Assembly (NCBI GenBank): GCA_021186555.1 | Contig: JAJKFL010000004.1 | Coordinates: 21,480,406 to 21,544,405, forward strand | Direction: 5' to 3' | DNA length: 64,000 nucleotides | From: Reticulitermes speratus | Taxonomy: Eukaryota; Arthropoda; Insecta; Blattodea; Rhinotermitidae | Shown here: positions 12,624 to 24,439 of the stretch, piece by piece | How positions within the stretch are numbered: position 1 is the stretch's first letter | Layout: each line of letters begins with the position of its first letter | Program-made: the position numbers and the translations under genes | Notes under the pieces: generated by a model | What the model was told of the DNA's origin: nothing | Seen by the model: only the letters and a program-made list of their open reading frames with translations | The model's database searches: none

Positions 12624-12735
12624 AAAATGTGTTTTGATTCTCTCTACAAATTTTGTCTGAAACATTTCTAATTCTAAGAAGAATTCAGCGAGATATCATA
12701 AATGTGCATACGCCTGCATGTAAAGTACCCGTTAT

Positions 12736-12896
12736 CGGTCCCATCTTCAAGGGTCAAGAAATTCAAGAAGATTTCTTGTCCCTTGAAGATGGGACAAACA
12801 GGTTGTTCCGAAACGTCGGTACAGAACTACCACTCAACGCTGCATAATGTCCCATAAGAGCGCAGATCAGAGTGTCCATCTCGGTGATAAAAGCCG
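12736..12896. mobile_element. second hammerhead foldback, truncated left arm
   Basis: An inverted pair, TCGGTCCCATCTTCAAGGGT against CCCTTGAAGATGGGAC, surrounds a short centre. The right part carries a hammerhead-like motif (12775-12822, plus: helix II, GAAAC, GTC, GGT) whose core departs from the consensus. The right flank (AACGCTGCATAATGTCCCA, GCGCAGATC) is homologous to the better preserved element at 36808-37038. It abuts the end of dispersed repeat copy A. Confidence 0.7.
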
Positions 12897-12931
12897 ATCA
12901 TTGAATGCAGTATAAGGCAGAATTCTTTGTT

Positions 12932-13032
12932 TGTTCTGAGATACATACAAAACATATAAGTACACTGTGGGCAGAATGTAGAATTTTGGAATGTGAAACT
13001 GACAGTACATATATATCCTAGTGACCGCTAGG
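12932..13032 (+). repeat. unclassified repeat, related to 14763-14925
   Basis: GAGATACATACAAAACATAT followed by a GTGGGCAGAATG block and CTAGTGACCGCTAGG matches the order of blocks at 14763-14925. It is a short decayed repeat of unknown family. Confidence 0.5.
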
Positions 13033-13045
13033 CTTAAAAGATTAA

Positions 13046-13549
13046 AATATGTTACATTCGTTAAAACATGTTTAGTATGCGAGTTACAGTATTAAAAGTG
13101 TGTGTATAATGTAAGATTACAGGATAGTAATAACAGAAACAAGACTCGAAAATTCAAGTTCTTTCATGGAGACTTCCATGTGATTAAGAACTAGCCATCA
13201 GTTCAGAACGTTAATATGGCTATGATAAAGTTACACTGCTCAAGACAAGGTCGCGATTGACGTCTCAGGTCTGAAATTGATTCCAGAGTCTGGCTATCCT
13301 TACTCAGATTTACGCGGCTTTCTCAGTCTCTTCTTCTAATTGGGATTAAAATTGCAAGTAGGTTACGAGAGCTTCCATTCTCATCCCGCACAGTTCATTA
13401 TTCAGTAACAGTGTTACAGTTCTAATGCGAATTATGGGATTGACATTACCTTTAAGTGAACCATACATAAGTAAATACACGTACATACATTTCCCAAATT
13501 TTGATTCTTCGTGTTTATGTAATAAAAAGATTCTGCAGTATACTACATA
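13046..13549. other. no feature recognised
   Basis: AT-rich sequence up to the TA that begins MITE copy 2. Nothing seen. Confidence 0.55.
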
Positions 13550-13888
13550 CAGACACTTCCCGACTTACACAATTTAAAGCTACGCAATTTCATTTATTAA
13601 AAAAAGAGAAAAATGAAAAAAATAATATTATTGAAAAGCGCTCCGGATTTCTCCTTGCGGGCAGGAAAGCGCAATGAGACGAATGTGGCGTAAGAATACT
13701 GCTGGGCGATAACACAGGCGGCGTGACAGTTATGCTGCGGCCGATCAGATTTCAGTATGTTTGAGTTTGGATTTCAACTGGACGCCCTTGTATATACACA
13801 TAGCACAGTTGGCCACACGCATACTCAATTCCGACTTGCGCCAGACCTTCCTGAACGCAAGTGCTGCTGATGTCAGGGAGTGTGTCTG
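13550..13888 (+). mobile_element. pogo/Tigger-like MITE copy 2
   Basis: Complete by its ends: TA, then CAGACACTTCCCGACTTAC at the left and GGGAGTGTGTCTG, then TA at the right. The length is 339 bases. The interior shares the GGAAAGCGCAATGAGACGAA, GGCGATAACACAGG and TTGGATTTCAACTGGACG blocks with the other two copies. Non-autonomous, no frame of interest. It best defines the ends of the family. Confidence 0.85.
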
Positions 13889-14762
13889 TATTTTTTCTCG
13901 GTCTTCTGTGATGTCATAAACGTGAGTAATGTTGGTTAACCTACGACCGCTCGGTCTTCACTCTCTGTCAGTTTTCAGACCTTCATTGATCGTCACTGCT
14001 TGCTTCCAGCAAAACAAGGGAAGCTGAATATCACAGACAGCACAGTGCGCTGAGAAGTGTCATTTCCACTAGCGTATTCCCTGTGAGATGTTACAATACT
14101 CTATGTATTTGCAACATCGCTTCTGTAATATGGATTGGGTTGTGTATAAGAAATATTTCTTTTAATTTTTTTTTGTAGTTACAGTGAAGCATAATTTCCG
14201 CACACTTCATCAAACGCTTATCCATAGGAGCAATATATTAAACTGAAGCTTGAATTTATTATACGTATTCCTTTTTGAACTCCTGAAGAATCTGTTGCAA
14301 GCTACGTGAAAGATTATTATGTGAAAGCCACGAATTATCCTGTCCGCTTTTAGATATTGAAAACTGCCATGCTTAAGAACACATAGACACAAATGGTATA
14401 ATGGACTCAAATACAACAAATTTCTCTTACAAAAGTTATGAAAATTAAATACGGGATATAATTTATTCCCAAAACAAATTTTCGCGTTAGGCCTGCTAGT
14501 TATTATCATATTTAAAATTTTCAGAGGTTTAAAATACTGAATACAGCACCTGTTCTAGACTAAGCACAGAAGCAGAAATGAAACACGTAAACTGAAATGT
14601 TCAGTTGGAATTTTAAGTTACTGAACATGTGTTACATTTCCCTCAACCTAACCGTGCGAAACTTAGCCTTTTAGAAACTAAGGTTACCCTGGATTTATAA
14701 ACAATCCTTCTCGATTATAAAAACCAATCAAGTGGTATTTTACAGGGAAATAAACGCTGTTT
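13889..14762. other. no feature recognised
   Basis: AT-rich. A 99-codon frame (14210-14509, minus) has no recognisable domain. Confidence 0.5.
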
Positions 14763-14925
14763 ATTCTCAGATACATATAAAGCACATAAATACAATTTGT
14801 GGGTAGAAAGCATAATTTCTGTTCTCATATACACACAAAGCACATAAATACAATTTGTGGGCAGAAAGCACAATTTCTGAATACTTAAAATCGTGGTACG
14901 TATAGTAACCACTGGGCTACGAAGG
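14763..14925 (+). repeat. 58-bp tandem duplication within an unclassified repeat
   Basis: Two adjacent units start at 14763 and 14821 and share AAAGCACATAAATACAATTTGTGGG and CAGAAAGCAtAATTTCTG with few differences; the unit length is 58. A related single unit is at 12932-13032. The 74-codon minus frame here reads across the duplication and is not evidence of a gene. Confidence 0.75.
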
Positions 14926-14935
14926 GCCAAATGCA

Positions 14936-16269
14936 TCATATCAGTAACATATTTCTGAAACTTATTATTAATGTATTCTTGGTATGAAGTGGTACTTCAT
15001 GTCACTCTTCTGGCTTCTTAGGTAATTTCATTTAAAAGGCTCCGTACGTAAAAAAAATAATCTTTGATTTGAAACTGCAACAGAAGTAACGCATGTCAGA
15101 ACACGTATTGCTCATATTTTCCTTTACAGTGTACTAAAAATTGTATTTATAGGCTTTATCACTTAAAACAGCCAACTGTGTGATTTACTCCACAAGGGTC
15201 TTAAAACACGTCTTTGTCTTTAACATCTAAACCGTTGTTAGCGTGATCTAGGAGAACTTCATTGAAAGGGTTAAGAAAAAAGGAAAATCGGAAAGTACAA
15301 GACGACCAATGTTCTGATTAAGGGTAGAAGAGCAAGGGTTTGTTTTCAAAGGATTTACAAGTTTCTCTATCGGAATACTCGTAAGTAAGTTGACCTGAAA
15401 GGTTACAAGAGGCAAGCAAATCTGTGACGACAGAGGTAAAGAGACAGGGCATGTCCAGAAGTTCCATAGCCTAACTTTATGACTCGAAAGCGTTTCAACC
15501 ACGTATCATGACGAGCGACTAAAATGCAGTGCGACATTCGCTTCAGCTGATATATTTGAAAATTCAATTATGAAATTAAGTACAAAGTGGCAACTGAGTA
15601 GTCGTAAATTCGGCTTGAATCGGACAATTACACGGGCATTGGAAACCGAGGAAAGACTTCTGAGCGGACTGAAGTTTTCACTTGTATTGTGTTTCTTTAC
15701 GATAGCCCTTCCATATAAAAAAGAGTCGCTTCTTTTCCTTCTCTTCATTTTTGTACGTTTATTCCTTCCTTCGTCGGTTGCGATCAGCCAACCTCTCGTC
15801 TTCCTACACTTCTGCCAACACCTTACAGAACAGTTCAGCGTGTAAACCAGGCCCATACTTAAAATACTGAATGCAGTAAAAGTGACAAGTACCTTTCATG
15901 GTTTTGTACAAATCTTGTACTATTGAATCACTTCTTCTGCTGTGTGCCTCGTATTAGAAAGGCACATAACACGAAAGACCCTACCGATCTCTATGAAACT
16001 AATAGCGCGGTTTTCCTCGTTTTCTGAAAGATAGCGTCGAAATAATACCTCATATGGGTTAACGATCTCAATTTACCGTCCAAAGACAGTCACTATTGAT
16101 TAATGAGTACTATATATATCACGTGTGGGTCGTATAAGTAACCTGCAAATCTATCCATCCTTTGAGAAACTGTGCTGGCTGAACATCAAACAAACCACAA
16201 ATATCTCCAAGCAGGAAGTCTGAACTACCACACCATTCAAAATAATATTTACACAAGTTAATTACACTT
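14936..16269. other. no gene recognised
   Basis: Two long frames overlap on opposite strands: 15506-15856 (minus, 116 codons) and 15570-15845 (plus, 91 codons, Leu/Phe-rich). They cannot both be real, and neither resembles a family I know. Confidence 0.45.
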
Positions 16270-16550
16270 TTTTTGTGGTGAAGGGCCCCGCAGCAGAAGC
16301 CACGGACGCACCGCAGCCTTAAGGCTTATTGTGCAACCCTTGTGATAAAGATTATTATTTTTTTCCATTTTTCCATGTAATGGAGCACCGGTGGAATGAA
16401 ATTGACGGGAGAAATCCGAAGTACTAGGGGAAAAACTTGTCCCAGTGCCACTTTGTCCACCACAAATCCCACACGGAATGAACCGGGATCGAAGCCGGGC
16501 CTCCGCGGTGGGAGGCCGGTGAATAACCGCCTGAGCCATGGCACGGCCAT
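16270..16550 (-). mobile_element. tRNA-derived SINE, family D, full-length
   Basis: On the minus strand the element starts with a tRNA-like head: A box TGGCTCAGGCGGTTA and B box GGCTTCGATCCC. A family-specific body follows (GTGGGATTTGTGGTGGACAA, AAGTGGCACTGGGACAAG), then a 3' part with GGGGCCCTTCACCACA and a poly-A tail (T run on the plus strand). It is flanked by AATTACACTT (16260-16269) and AACTACACTT (16551-16560), a 10-bp target duplication with one mismatch. Frames within it are SINE-derived. Confidence 0.9.
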
Positions 16551-17177
16551 AACTACACTTAGTTACAGATTAAAGTGAAAGGTTCAAAGTTACATATATA
16601 TATAAATTGAATAGCAAGTAATATAAATTAACTGTCAAAGTCATCGAAGTGAAGGGACTTCTTTAAGTTCTACTACAAGATTCTGTCATGCTTATGAAAA
16701 TGGCAAGATAGTGTAAGGTGAAATCAGTTGCAGTTTTAATATTCGGCTTTTTGTCTGAACTCCCAGGATAAACGCTATGTCTTAATGTGTTTACACGTTG
16801 GTTGGCTGAAGCTTCCTCAGCACTTCGGAACGTTCAAGAATGTAGCCACGACAAATGCTTCTTCGAGGACAGCTCCACCACCAAGTCAAATATTCCCCCA
16901 TGCTGCCAGTATAAAATACAAAACACATTATTTAAAAAGCGAGACCTACACTCCAACGATTATGTAATAATCTTTACTTGTGAAGACACTACTGATCAGA
17001 TGATGAATCTATAATCTTCCCAGTTTAGGAATCCCCCCAGCAAGTGGGGAATGACGTATTACTGTACTTCTCTACAACACAAGGTTTTACAAGAAGTCTG
17101 AATTATCATTATATTCGTGTTACACTACGCCACTGACAAAAGCAGCCAGTAGCCTACAAATAATGCAAGGAGGGAGG
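16551..17177. other. no feature recognised
   Basis: Only a short (TA)n near 16591-16602. Nothing else seen. Confidence 0.55.
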
Positions 17178-17380
17178 TATATAGCATGAACGGAAGAGAT
17201 GAGAGAGCATCATTTTATAAAATCTGAAAGGACAGGACAGCTTGGAAGACCTACGTGTAAAAGGAAGACACGTAAAAAATCGACTTTTAGAAAAATTGGT
17301 AATAATGATTTACAGGATTTATCAGAATTAGGATGGAGCCCGTTGGCAGGCTGTTGTGAACACGGTAATGAAATACCGAT
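17178..17380 (+). mobile_element. decayed RTE-like LINE, C-terminal end
   Basis: The frame reads a GQLGRP block followed by Lys/Arg-rich residues. Further on, DNA reading GGATGGAGCCCGTTGGCAGG and GTGAACACGGTAATGAA corresponds to the terminal coding and early 3' part of the LINE at 61657-62240 and 56034-56180. It has many substitutions and no 3' tail. Confidence 0.6.
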
Positions 17381-19499
17381 TTATAAAATTGAGAATGTAT
17401 TTTCTATCTGAAAGATTATTACCTTCAAAAGAAGGACTCTTCTCAATCGAGTTATTTAGCAAAAACCTTTCCATCTCCTTGTGATCAAAGCTGTATTAGA
17501 ATAGCTTATTAGTTGAGTTTAAAATACATTTCTTTGGATGTGACTGGTAACACCAGGTTTTTACCAGTGCACATCCACAGTTTTTCTATGATATTTATTA
17601 TACAACGCCGCATTACGTCTGTAGGAGCTTATTTTGTTGCATGATTACATTTAATCTCCTTTCGTATTTTTAATAACTGATAATCCTCGATCTTCAGAGG
17701 CGTGAATGATGCGTGTTTTACTTTAATTTGTAATCATCTGACTGTGCATGTCCTATGATTTGACATTCTCACGGCCGTCAGGATGAAGATGATTTCCCTC
17801 TAAGTTCTGATCCAAGGTACTCTGGTAGATAACATCCAACGCCTTTTAGAAAACCACCATCTCTATATTCAGAATAGAAAATATTCTTGCATTTGAAAAC
17901 GGAGGCAGTACATACTTCCAGAACTTGGATATTTATCTAACAGACCATACCGTATAACATGGCTGAAAAGGGTAATCGTCATATGTACACTACACACGCA
18001 CCACAACCACAAGACACATATATACATACGTGTACTTTTCAATACAATTTGAAAGATTCGCAGCGGACCTTGCCAATTCTACATCTGCAGCACAAATCTG
18101 CCCGTTAGCAAGGCGAAACTCAGCAGGCTCCCTGCTCCGTTTCAGTTTCTGTCACCAATGCGTAATAACAATTCACACTCTCTGAGAAAATTCATATTTT
18201 GTAGCAGAACACAGGATTTGTTGTAATTATTTGTTCGGGACTTCATTAACTGGGAATTTCATACACATTGCCCCAGTTACCCTGGAATTCAGGCCGTTAA
18301 ATCAATGGTATCGTAGCAAACACAGCTTAAAGACCCAAGACAAGTCCTGTAATTAAATTCCTGCTAGCATAACATTCATCTTCGTTCAGTATTATTCTTA
18401 AAGTAATCAGGGATTTTTCTCTACACAGCATTAACTTTGTGCTCTGTCAAACGTAAGCACACTGTGTCCTCTGTGAGGTACGGAAATAATCTTTATGTAT
18501 AATGTACAGCTATTTTAGTTTTCAAAGGGTTAAACCTATTGTGATGCCAATAATGACGAAGCAAAATAAATGTACGTGACGTTATCTGGGCTTATTGTGT
18601 ACTAATTTGGGAAGTTGTAGGGAGAGACCTTCCTCAGTCGTGAGGTAAGTTTAGTCAGCAGACGATAGTGAATTCTGAGATGAGGGGCAAGACAATGAGC
18701 TGGAGTTCTGTTAGACACAAAACAGTATTTGCACAATCGCCATTCTATTAAAATTGAAGTGCTCCTTTTGTTATTTATCGTAATGAAATAACTTTTCAGT
18801 CACAGAGTTTCAGGTATTACTTGAAATAGCTCTCTTCCGTATTAGTAACACAGGCCTATATACTATCTGACAGGAAAACAAAGCAGAACACCTACAGAGT
18901 CTTCCATAAATAAAATTTGTTCAATCGTTCAAAAAGATCTCGCTTTTCATGGAAAAAATTCCTCACAGTTTCCATAATAGGTCACAACATAATTTTGAAT
19001 GTCAGAATTCTAATTACAATTACAACCATAACGTTAGTTAGTTAAAGGTCTCACAAAACATTTCTCTTAAGAGTCACGTTAGAGTAATAGATATTGTGAT
19101 CTTTAAGTCACGCTAACGTTGGCCTGTATGTGACAATTCTGAAGGACATTTACACACATTTACCATCCAGATGCACTCACGTACGTTAAACTTGTCCTGT
19201 CGCAGTTGTCGAAAATGTGAAACTGTAGACATGACACAGCTCCACCGTATAACGAGGTACACGAAGTGAACTATACAGTGTTTACAGCATCCACATGGCA
19301 ACAGTCGTCAACCGAAATACAACGGCCATAACGCACGTACTTTATTGACTATATTAGCTTCATAAACTGTTTATGTGCCGTGATCTGTATCGCCTCATTA
19401 CCACAAAAACGAAGATTTCTGAAATTGCCTGTACTATCTTTAGATGGAATACAGAACTGCTAATTTTATTTTACTTATACTGTGCATGTTCTTACAATT
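17381..19499. other. no feature recognised
   Basis: AT-rich sequence without recognisable genes or repeats. Confidence 0.5.
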
Positions 19500-19674
19500 A
19501 ACACATCAATCAACATACACACTTAATAAAATACAATGCATGACACGTATTAAACTGACACATGTTTCGGCATCGGCCATCTTCCCGGTGGATGGCACTC
19601 CGGTGCCGAAACATGTAGGAGTTTAATATTTGTCACGAATTGTATTTTATTAAGTGCGTATGTTGATTGATGTA
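19500..19674. mobile_element. hammerhead foldback, compact palindrome
   Basis: Two inverted arms of about 85 bases meet almost without spacer. The ends are ACACATCAATCAACATAC and its complement. Both arms contain the 3' part of a hammerhead motif (helix II, GAAAC, ATGT), with the 5' core lost at the junction. Arm sequence is shared with 12071-12623, so this is the same subfamily with the centre deleted. Immediately outside, at 19690-19705, lies another GAAACGTCGG fragment. Confidence 0.75.
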
Positions 19675-19699
19675 TTATAGAAACTGATATCGAAACGTC

Positions 19700-20468
19700 G
19701 GTTTTTATGCTAAAAATCAAAGTACTGGACAATTAATTAAATTGCGCATCTGTGAAAGCTATAAAGCTTACTATTCTTAATTCTTAACGTTGTTAACAAT
19801 GCCGCCAGCAAGCCAGCAATAGCCAGAATATTGTCACTTAGTCCATATTTCTCTAATATAATTTACAGCAACATGCACGTCATGTCATGAGTCGAACCCG
19901 CGTCCACAAGGTTACCTACTTCACAGTATAAAACATTTTTAGAACTGAATAGCTGTGTAGTCCTATTACGTCGTTTTCAAATACCGACACTGTAGTGTCT
20001 CCAGATTTCTTGTAGGTTCTTATGAACTGTTTATGTCATGCGGAGGACTAAATTTTTCGAGTTTCTGTAATCCTGAAGCTTGCGTATTCGGCACACCGCT
20101 ACTGCTCAGCAAACACAGAGCAAGATATCGATCTTAGCGTGTACGAGATTATGAATTGCAAATTTCAAGCCTTACAAGACGCACCCTTCAAATGAACAGA
20201 GACATATTAAGGCGATGCGGCAAGAGATTTGTTACGAAAATGTAGAAGTGGCGACAACACCTGTGAATAGAATTGTTTGTGTTGTAGGAATAATTTGCTG
20301 AAACACTGACGTACTCCAGTTCGCAATACAATTTCCAAGGAGCACTTAGCAAGTAGAATTGGTACTTTCGTCTGACATAAACTGCCATTAAAAAACGAAT
20401 TGGTGCAATTTCTTGCATCTTAAAGGACCTGTATGTTTAACCTACAAGAATCTAATCGCCTTTCACTT
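19700..20468. other. no feature recognised
   Basis: Nothing seen beyond the short hammerhead 3'-like fragment at its left edge. Confidence 0.5.
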
Positions 20469-20590
20469 TTTAATGGCTCCCTTGGGGGCCTGGGCCGCCT
20501 CATTTTTCGAGGCTTCACGATCACACTTGAGACACACCACACTCGGTAGGACTCCTCTGAACGAGGGACCAGCTCGTCGCAGACCTGTCA
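20469..20590 (-). mobile_element. SINE family C fragment (head missing)
   Basis: On the plus strand GGGCCGCCTCATTTTTCGAG, CTTCACGATCACAC, ACACACCACACTCGGTAGGA and CTCCTCTGAACGAGGGA follow the order of the 3' half of the copy at 54570-54828. The tRNA-Leu-like head is absent, as expected for a 5'-truncated insertion. Confidence 0.85.
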
Positions 20591-20967
20591 TTTTAGTGGT
20601 ACCAATTTTAAAATAACACAGGTTAAATGTTGTTGAGAAAATTTAAATGACTATTACAAAATAATTTATGTATTAAAAGAAATGTAATTTTTCGTAAATT
20701 TGGTGAAACATCTTGTATTGTAGCACTCTGTATGTGAGATAGCCCTTATAAAGTTCATCAGCTTTAATACCTCTCTGCCTTCAAAGTTAATTTTGAAATT
20801 TAATTAAAATAGATCTGCACATTACCTCTAACAACTTATTCTGTAATACAGGTAAAAGCAAGAAGCGCAGTTGGAAGGAAAATGCTTCGGGCATTACACA
20901 GCCGATACTGCACCGAATTTTTTTTCAACTTCCTTGCTAGATTATTTAGTAATGCTGTTAAAATAAA

Positions 20968-21436
20968 ATATAATATATTATACTACAATATAACACAATT
21001 TAATATAGGGTAATATAATATAACGCAATATAATACAATACAACGTACTATAACGGAATATAACGTGATATAACATGATATATGATGATATAATGTAATA
21101 TAACATAATATAACGTAATATAACGCAATATAACGCACTATAACAGAATATAACGTAATATAACGTGATATAACATGATATAATATACGATAATATGATA
21201 TGATATAATATAATATAATAATATAATATAACGTAATATAATATAACATAATATAACGTAATATAAGAAAATGTAACGCATTATAACGGAATATAATGGA
21301 ATATAACGGAATATAACGTAATATAACATGATATAATATATGATATAATATAATATATGACATAATATAATATGATATAACATAATATAATACAATATGA
21401 CGGCATGACATGATATACATGATATAGTATAGTATG
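20968..21436. repeat. AT-rich array of degenerate ~10-bp units
   Basis: Units such as ATATAACGTA and ATATAATGTA recur for about 470 bases, with drift toward pure ATATAATATA. CpG is preserved in many units. Because unit length and composition suppress stops, the minus strand shows a 184-codon Tyr/Ile/Leu-rich frame (20983-21537), which I regard as an artefact. Confidence 0.9.
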
Positions 21437-23330
21437 AGGTACATATACTTTGCAGATGGAATACGGTTGACCATAAATACGGTGAATAAGATGTAATTAA
21501 TTACAAAATTATTACCGCAAATATAGGGCAAATGCAAAACGGAAAAATTTTCTACTATGCTTTAGTTATAACAAAAGTAAACGTGGCACACCTTTCGTCA
21601 CGGCCACAAATATTCGACCTACAAATAAATATTTATGTTATCAGCGAGTTCTGCTCTAGTACGGCCATAAAATTTGAAGCTCTTTCCCCTTGCCTGCATT
21701 TGCTTGTGTTTTACCTTGAGGTACTTTGTTTATTATAACACGTTGAGTGACAATCTTGCACCTTAAAGGTCTTAGGGTTTCGTGACCTGTCTGGAGATAA
21801 CTTTATTCGTACTAAAAGAAAACCCCACGTGACATAATTCCAGGGATGTCTGCTAACATATGGTTTTCAGCAGTACACATCCTTGTATTAATCTTAAATT
21901 CTATATTCTTTATCACACATTATCTTTCAATTCATTTTCTAGGTCTAAAATCCCATGAAATGTAGCCGACATCGAACAGGCCATCCTGACCTCTACTCAC
22001 ATAATTATTTTTCATATTTATATATTATTTATATATTTATATACGACACTGTAATATGCATATATTGACATATTTTCAGTAGCCATTATTTGGACTAATG
22101 ACTGCTCCTGACTATGGTATTCTTCGTACATGCAAGAACGGTATCAATGCGGCGTAACAAATAACTTTCTGTGGACATCATGATATACTTTTTCAAAGAT
22201 AGTAAACTGGTAAAATGTCTAAAGAACAGGACAAAATACCTTTGGTTCTGTGTACATTCGTGGTGAAAAAAACTCCACAGTTCTGAACCGTGCAGTTTCT
22301 TTACCCAATTATAACCGTATAAAACCAGAGCGTGTACGGTGCTCTTTGCAGAAGGTAAATCAAACACGTGTAGGTATAGGCCTACACCTAACCATTCAAA
22401 ATCGAGGAAACGTTTAATGAAGAAAATGGAAATCGCAGGATAGAAATACAATGGATTTGTCGAAAATAAACTTTGGCTACCGAAGGAAACAGAACTGCTC
22501 TGTAGCAGGGCTTAGTGACAATTTTTGTACCACGGCCATTCAACGTCCATCATTTAATTTTACGTCCTTTTTTAAAGGGATAAACAAGAAAGTTAACTAC
22601 GTGACGTATTTAATGGTTTAATTGTTACATTTTGGAAATATGTAAAAAACATTGATTTAAGAAGATTTAATTCCATGCCACCGACCAGTAAATGTTCTAG
22701 ACCGAGAAATATTTTCAAAGTACATTTAACTTACGAACGCTCAACAGACCAGTAAGACACACAATTGTCAGATAGTATAAGGCAATACGAGGAAAATGCA
22801 TACGAAATGGGAATTAAAGCCACTGATTTGCAGTTCTACAGTTTAAAGACTGTCTTGCTAGCCGAATCTGCGCTCGAAGATGTAAAGATTTTTATACTTG
22901 TACTTTAACACCAGCCGAAAGTATCTGTCGTCACAGCCACGGTCAGACCGAGGTGTCAAGTTCGACTGCTATTATTCATCAATACCATCATAGGTAGAGT
23001 CAACGTCGTTTAAAGTCTGTTGTAAATTTACCGAGCGTTTGTAATTCAGGCAGAAAAATTTGGTGCGGATTAACGGGTCTTCTGGGATTTCAGGAAGCAT
23101 TCCTGAGTCGAGAGAGTAGCTATTAATTTGCAAATTACATGCAAATTATGTAGTAATCACATCGGTACAGGAAAAGTTTATTGTTGAAATCGGACACCAT
23201 GTATACATATACACTAGAATATAATAGTGTTACACATCGATTAGTATATTATTTGGAATACGAGAAGGCAACATCCCATTCAACCCCGCATCCGCCATCG
23301 GCAGTTACAAGTTCTCCGTACAGACGAGAC
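21437..23330. other. no gene recognised
   Basis: AT-rich. The 118-codon frame at 22095-22451 (minus) has no recognisable domain and sits in low-complexity surroundings. Confidence 0.45.
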
Positions 23331-23339
23331 GAGCTTACC

Positions 23340-23570
23340 TAGGAATTAGGAATCAACTTGCATGCCCGTCTGAAATCGTGTCCCGGTGTTTTGGCGAGGA
23401 AAAACTGCAGTGGTAGCAGTCTACCGAGGCACGATAAAGTTCTCCCAGGACAAGGAGCACCTGCCTTGCCGAAGTCGCTCCCCCGAGTCAGGTTCAGAGG
23501 CCGGAATCGGACAGGTGTTTCTTTAGGATGAGAACTGCTGGCCGTATGGGCTAGGAAACAGAAATATTGG
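23340..23570 (+). other. GC-rich patch, possible exon
   Basis: Composition changes abruptly to GC-rich. On the plus strand a frame stays open from about 23341 to 23536 (roughly 65 codons, containing GINLHARLKSCPG and PRVRFRGRNRTG). It is preceded by CTTACCTAG and overlaps GGACAGGTGTTT, which could act as acceptor and donor. The upstream sequence is a poor polypyrimidine tract and I do not recognise the protein. It could equally be an unclassified repeat or an untranslated exon. Confidence 0.2.
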
Positions 23571-23914
23571 TAGTTCATAAACTTTTAGCTAGGCCATCTA
23601 CCAGTGTCGAGTTCGTCAGGCAAGCAAAACGTGATTGATGTTTGGAAGTGCAGCGCCCGTGGTTCATTTACAGCTAATGTCGAAATATTAACCTGGCGTA
23701 ATCAGGTGTAGTACAAGCTTACGTTTCGCAGTACAGGCATCCCTGTTTATTTTATCCTGTGTCTAATGTTTCAGTGTGTTCTGTCTTCCGATATCTATGC
23801 GTTCAATACGGTGTTTTTTCCTGTTTGACCGATAAGCTCCGGCCCGATGCTCTAATAAGTTTTCATCAGCTTTTCTAAAGGTTATTATCACTGCGATCGT
23901 TTGCCTAGCTCCCG

Positions 23915-24015
23915 TCATCGACTGTTAAACCTCCCCGACAAGCGGCGTACGACGCAACGTTGGCGGAGCGTCGGGCGGAGCGTTGGGCCGGCGCTTATTG
24001 GTCAGGCGGGAAAAA
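23915..24015 (+). promoter_or_regulatory. CpG-rich promoter-like patch (CCAAT + E2F-like sites)
   Basis: A CpG cluster contains a near-tandem pair, GGCGGAGCGTCG/GGCGGAGCGTTG. It is followed by TTATTGGTCA (inverted CCAAT box, NF-Y type) and GGCGGGAAAA (matches the E2F consensus TTTSSCGC in reverse) spaced three bases apart. NF-Y plus E2F sites are a known combination in cell-cycle gene promoters. Downstream, a 39-codon frame starts at 24054 but is not recognisable. No transcript evidence is available, so this is a candidate only. Confidence 0.3.
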
Positions 24016-24439
24016 AAACACCCTGTACTAGGACAACGAAAATCCATTCAGTAATGACACACAGATTCATGTCTTTTGCATTTTCGTCCCATGGTGGTGA
24101 TAATAGCAAAGTTGGAACAAAACTGTCAGGAAGAGATGTTATCTGTGCGAAGGAGAAGTTCCTCTCATAGGCCTATATTATTGTGTTTTATGCTCAAGGG
24201 GCACACGAAGTATGTCTTAAGTCTGTGAAAGTGTGCTATAGCTAGTTTTACAGAAAAGAGGACATGGCCTTTTTATATAAATTATTCATATCAGGTTTCC
24301 TTCTTCCTTCCCCCCAAACATGCTCCAATATTTTTAGAGTTAAAACAGTTCAAGGCCAACAACAAGCATAAGTCTTGACTTGCATTTATAATTTTTTGAT
24401 GCAACGCGTAACAACACATTCTGAAATTGTTTATTCCGT

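Larger units (their letters stand above)
11826..12730 (+). repeat. unclassified dispersed repeat, copy A (interrupted)
   Basis: 11826-12070 plus 12634-12730 together match, in order, the inverted copy at 25631-25976. Landmarks are GACAGGCAGTGTAC, CGTAACCATTGTTGC, GAGTGTGTGTCTGTAGCC, CCATATTTTTCCACATTAT and AAGAATTcAGCGAGATA. The interruption is the foldback at 12071-12623. Removing it gives 342 bases, against 346 in copy B. No coding capacity or clear tRNA head. Family unknown. Confidence 0.8.

Noticed and set aside
16326-16578. Frames of 60-93 codons with [19 protein letters not shown]
   Set aside because: They lie entirely within SINE family D; similar frames appear in every copy (for example 43572-43811).
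19690-19705. Further hammerhead motif (GAAACGTCGGTTTTTA)
   Set aside because: Only the 3' part is present. No CTGANGA core or helix II precedes it.
20983-21537. 184-codon minus frame rich in Tyr, Ile, Leu and His
   Set aside because: It is a translation of the AT-rich 10-bp array. No non-repetitive part is protein-like.
22095-22451. 118-codon minus frame
   Set aside because: No domain, signal or splice context is visible. The length is within chance expectation for a window this size.
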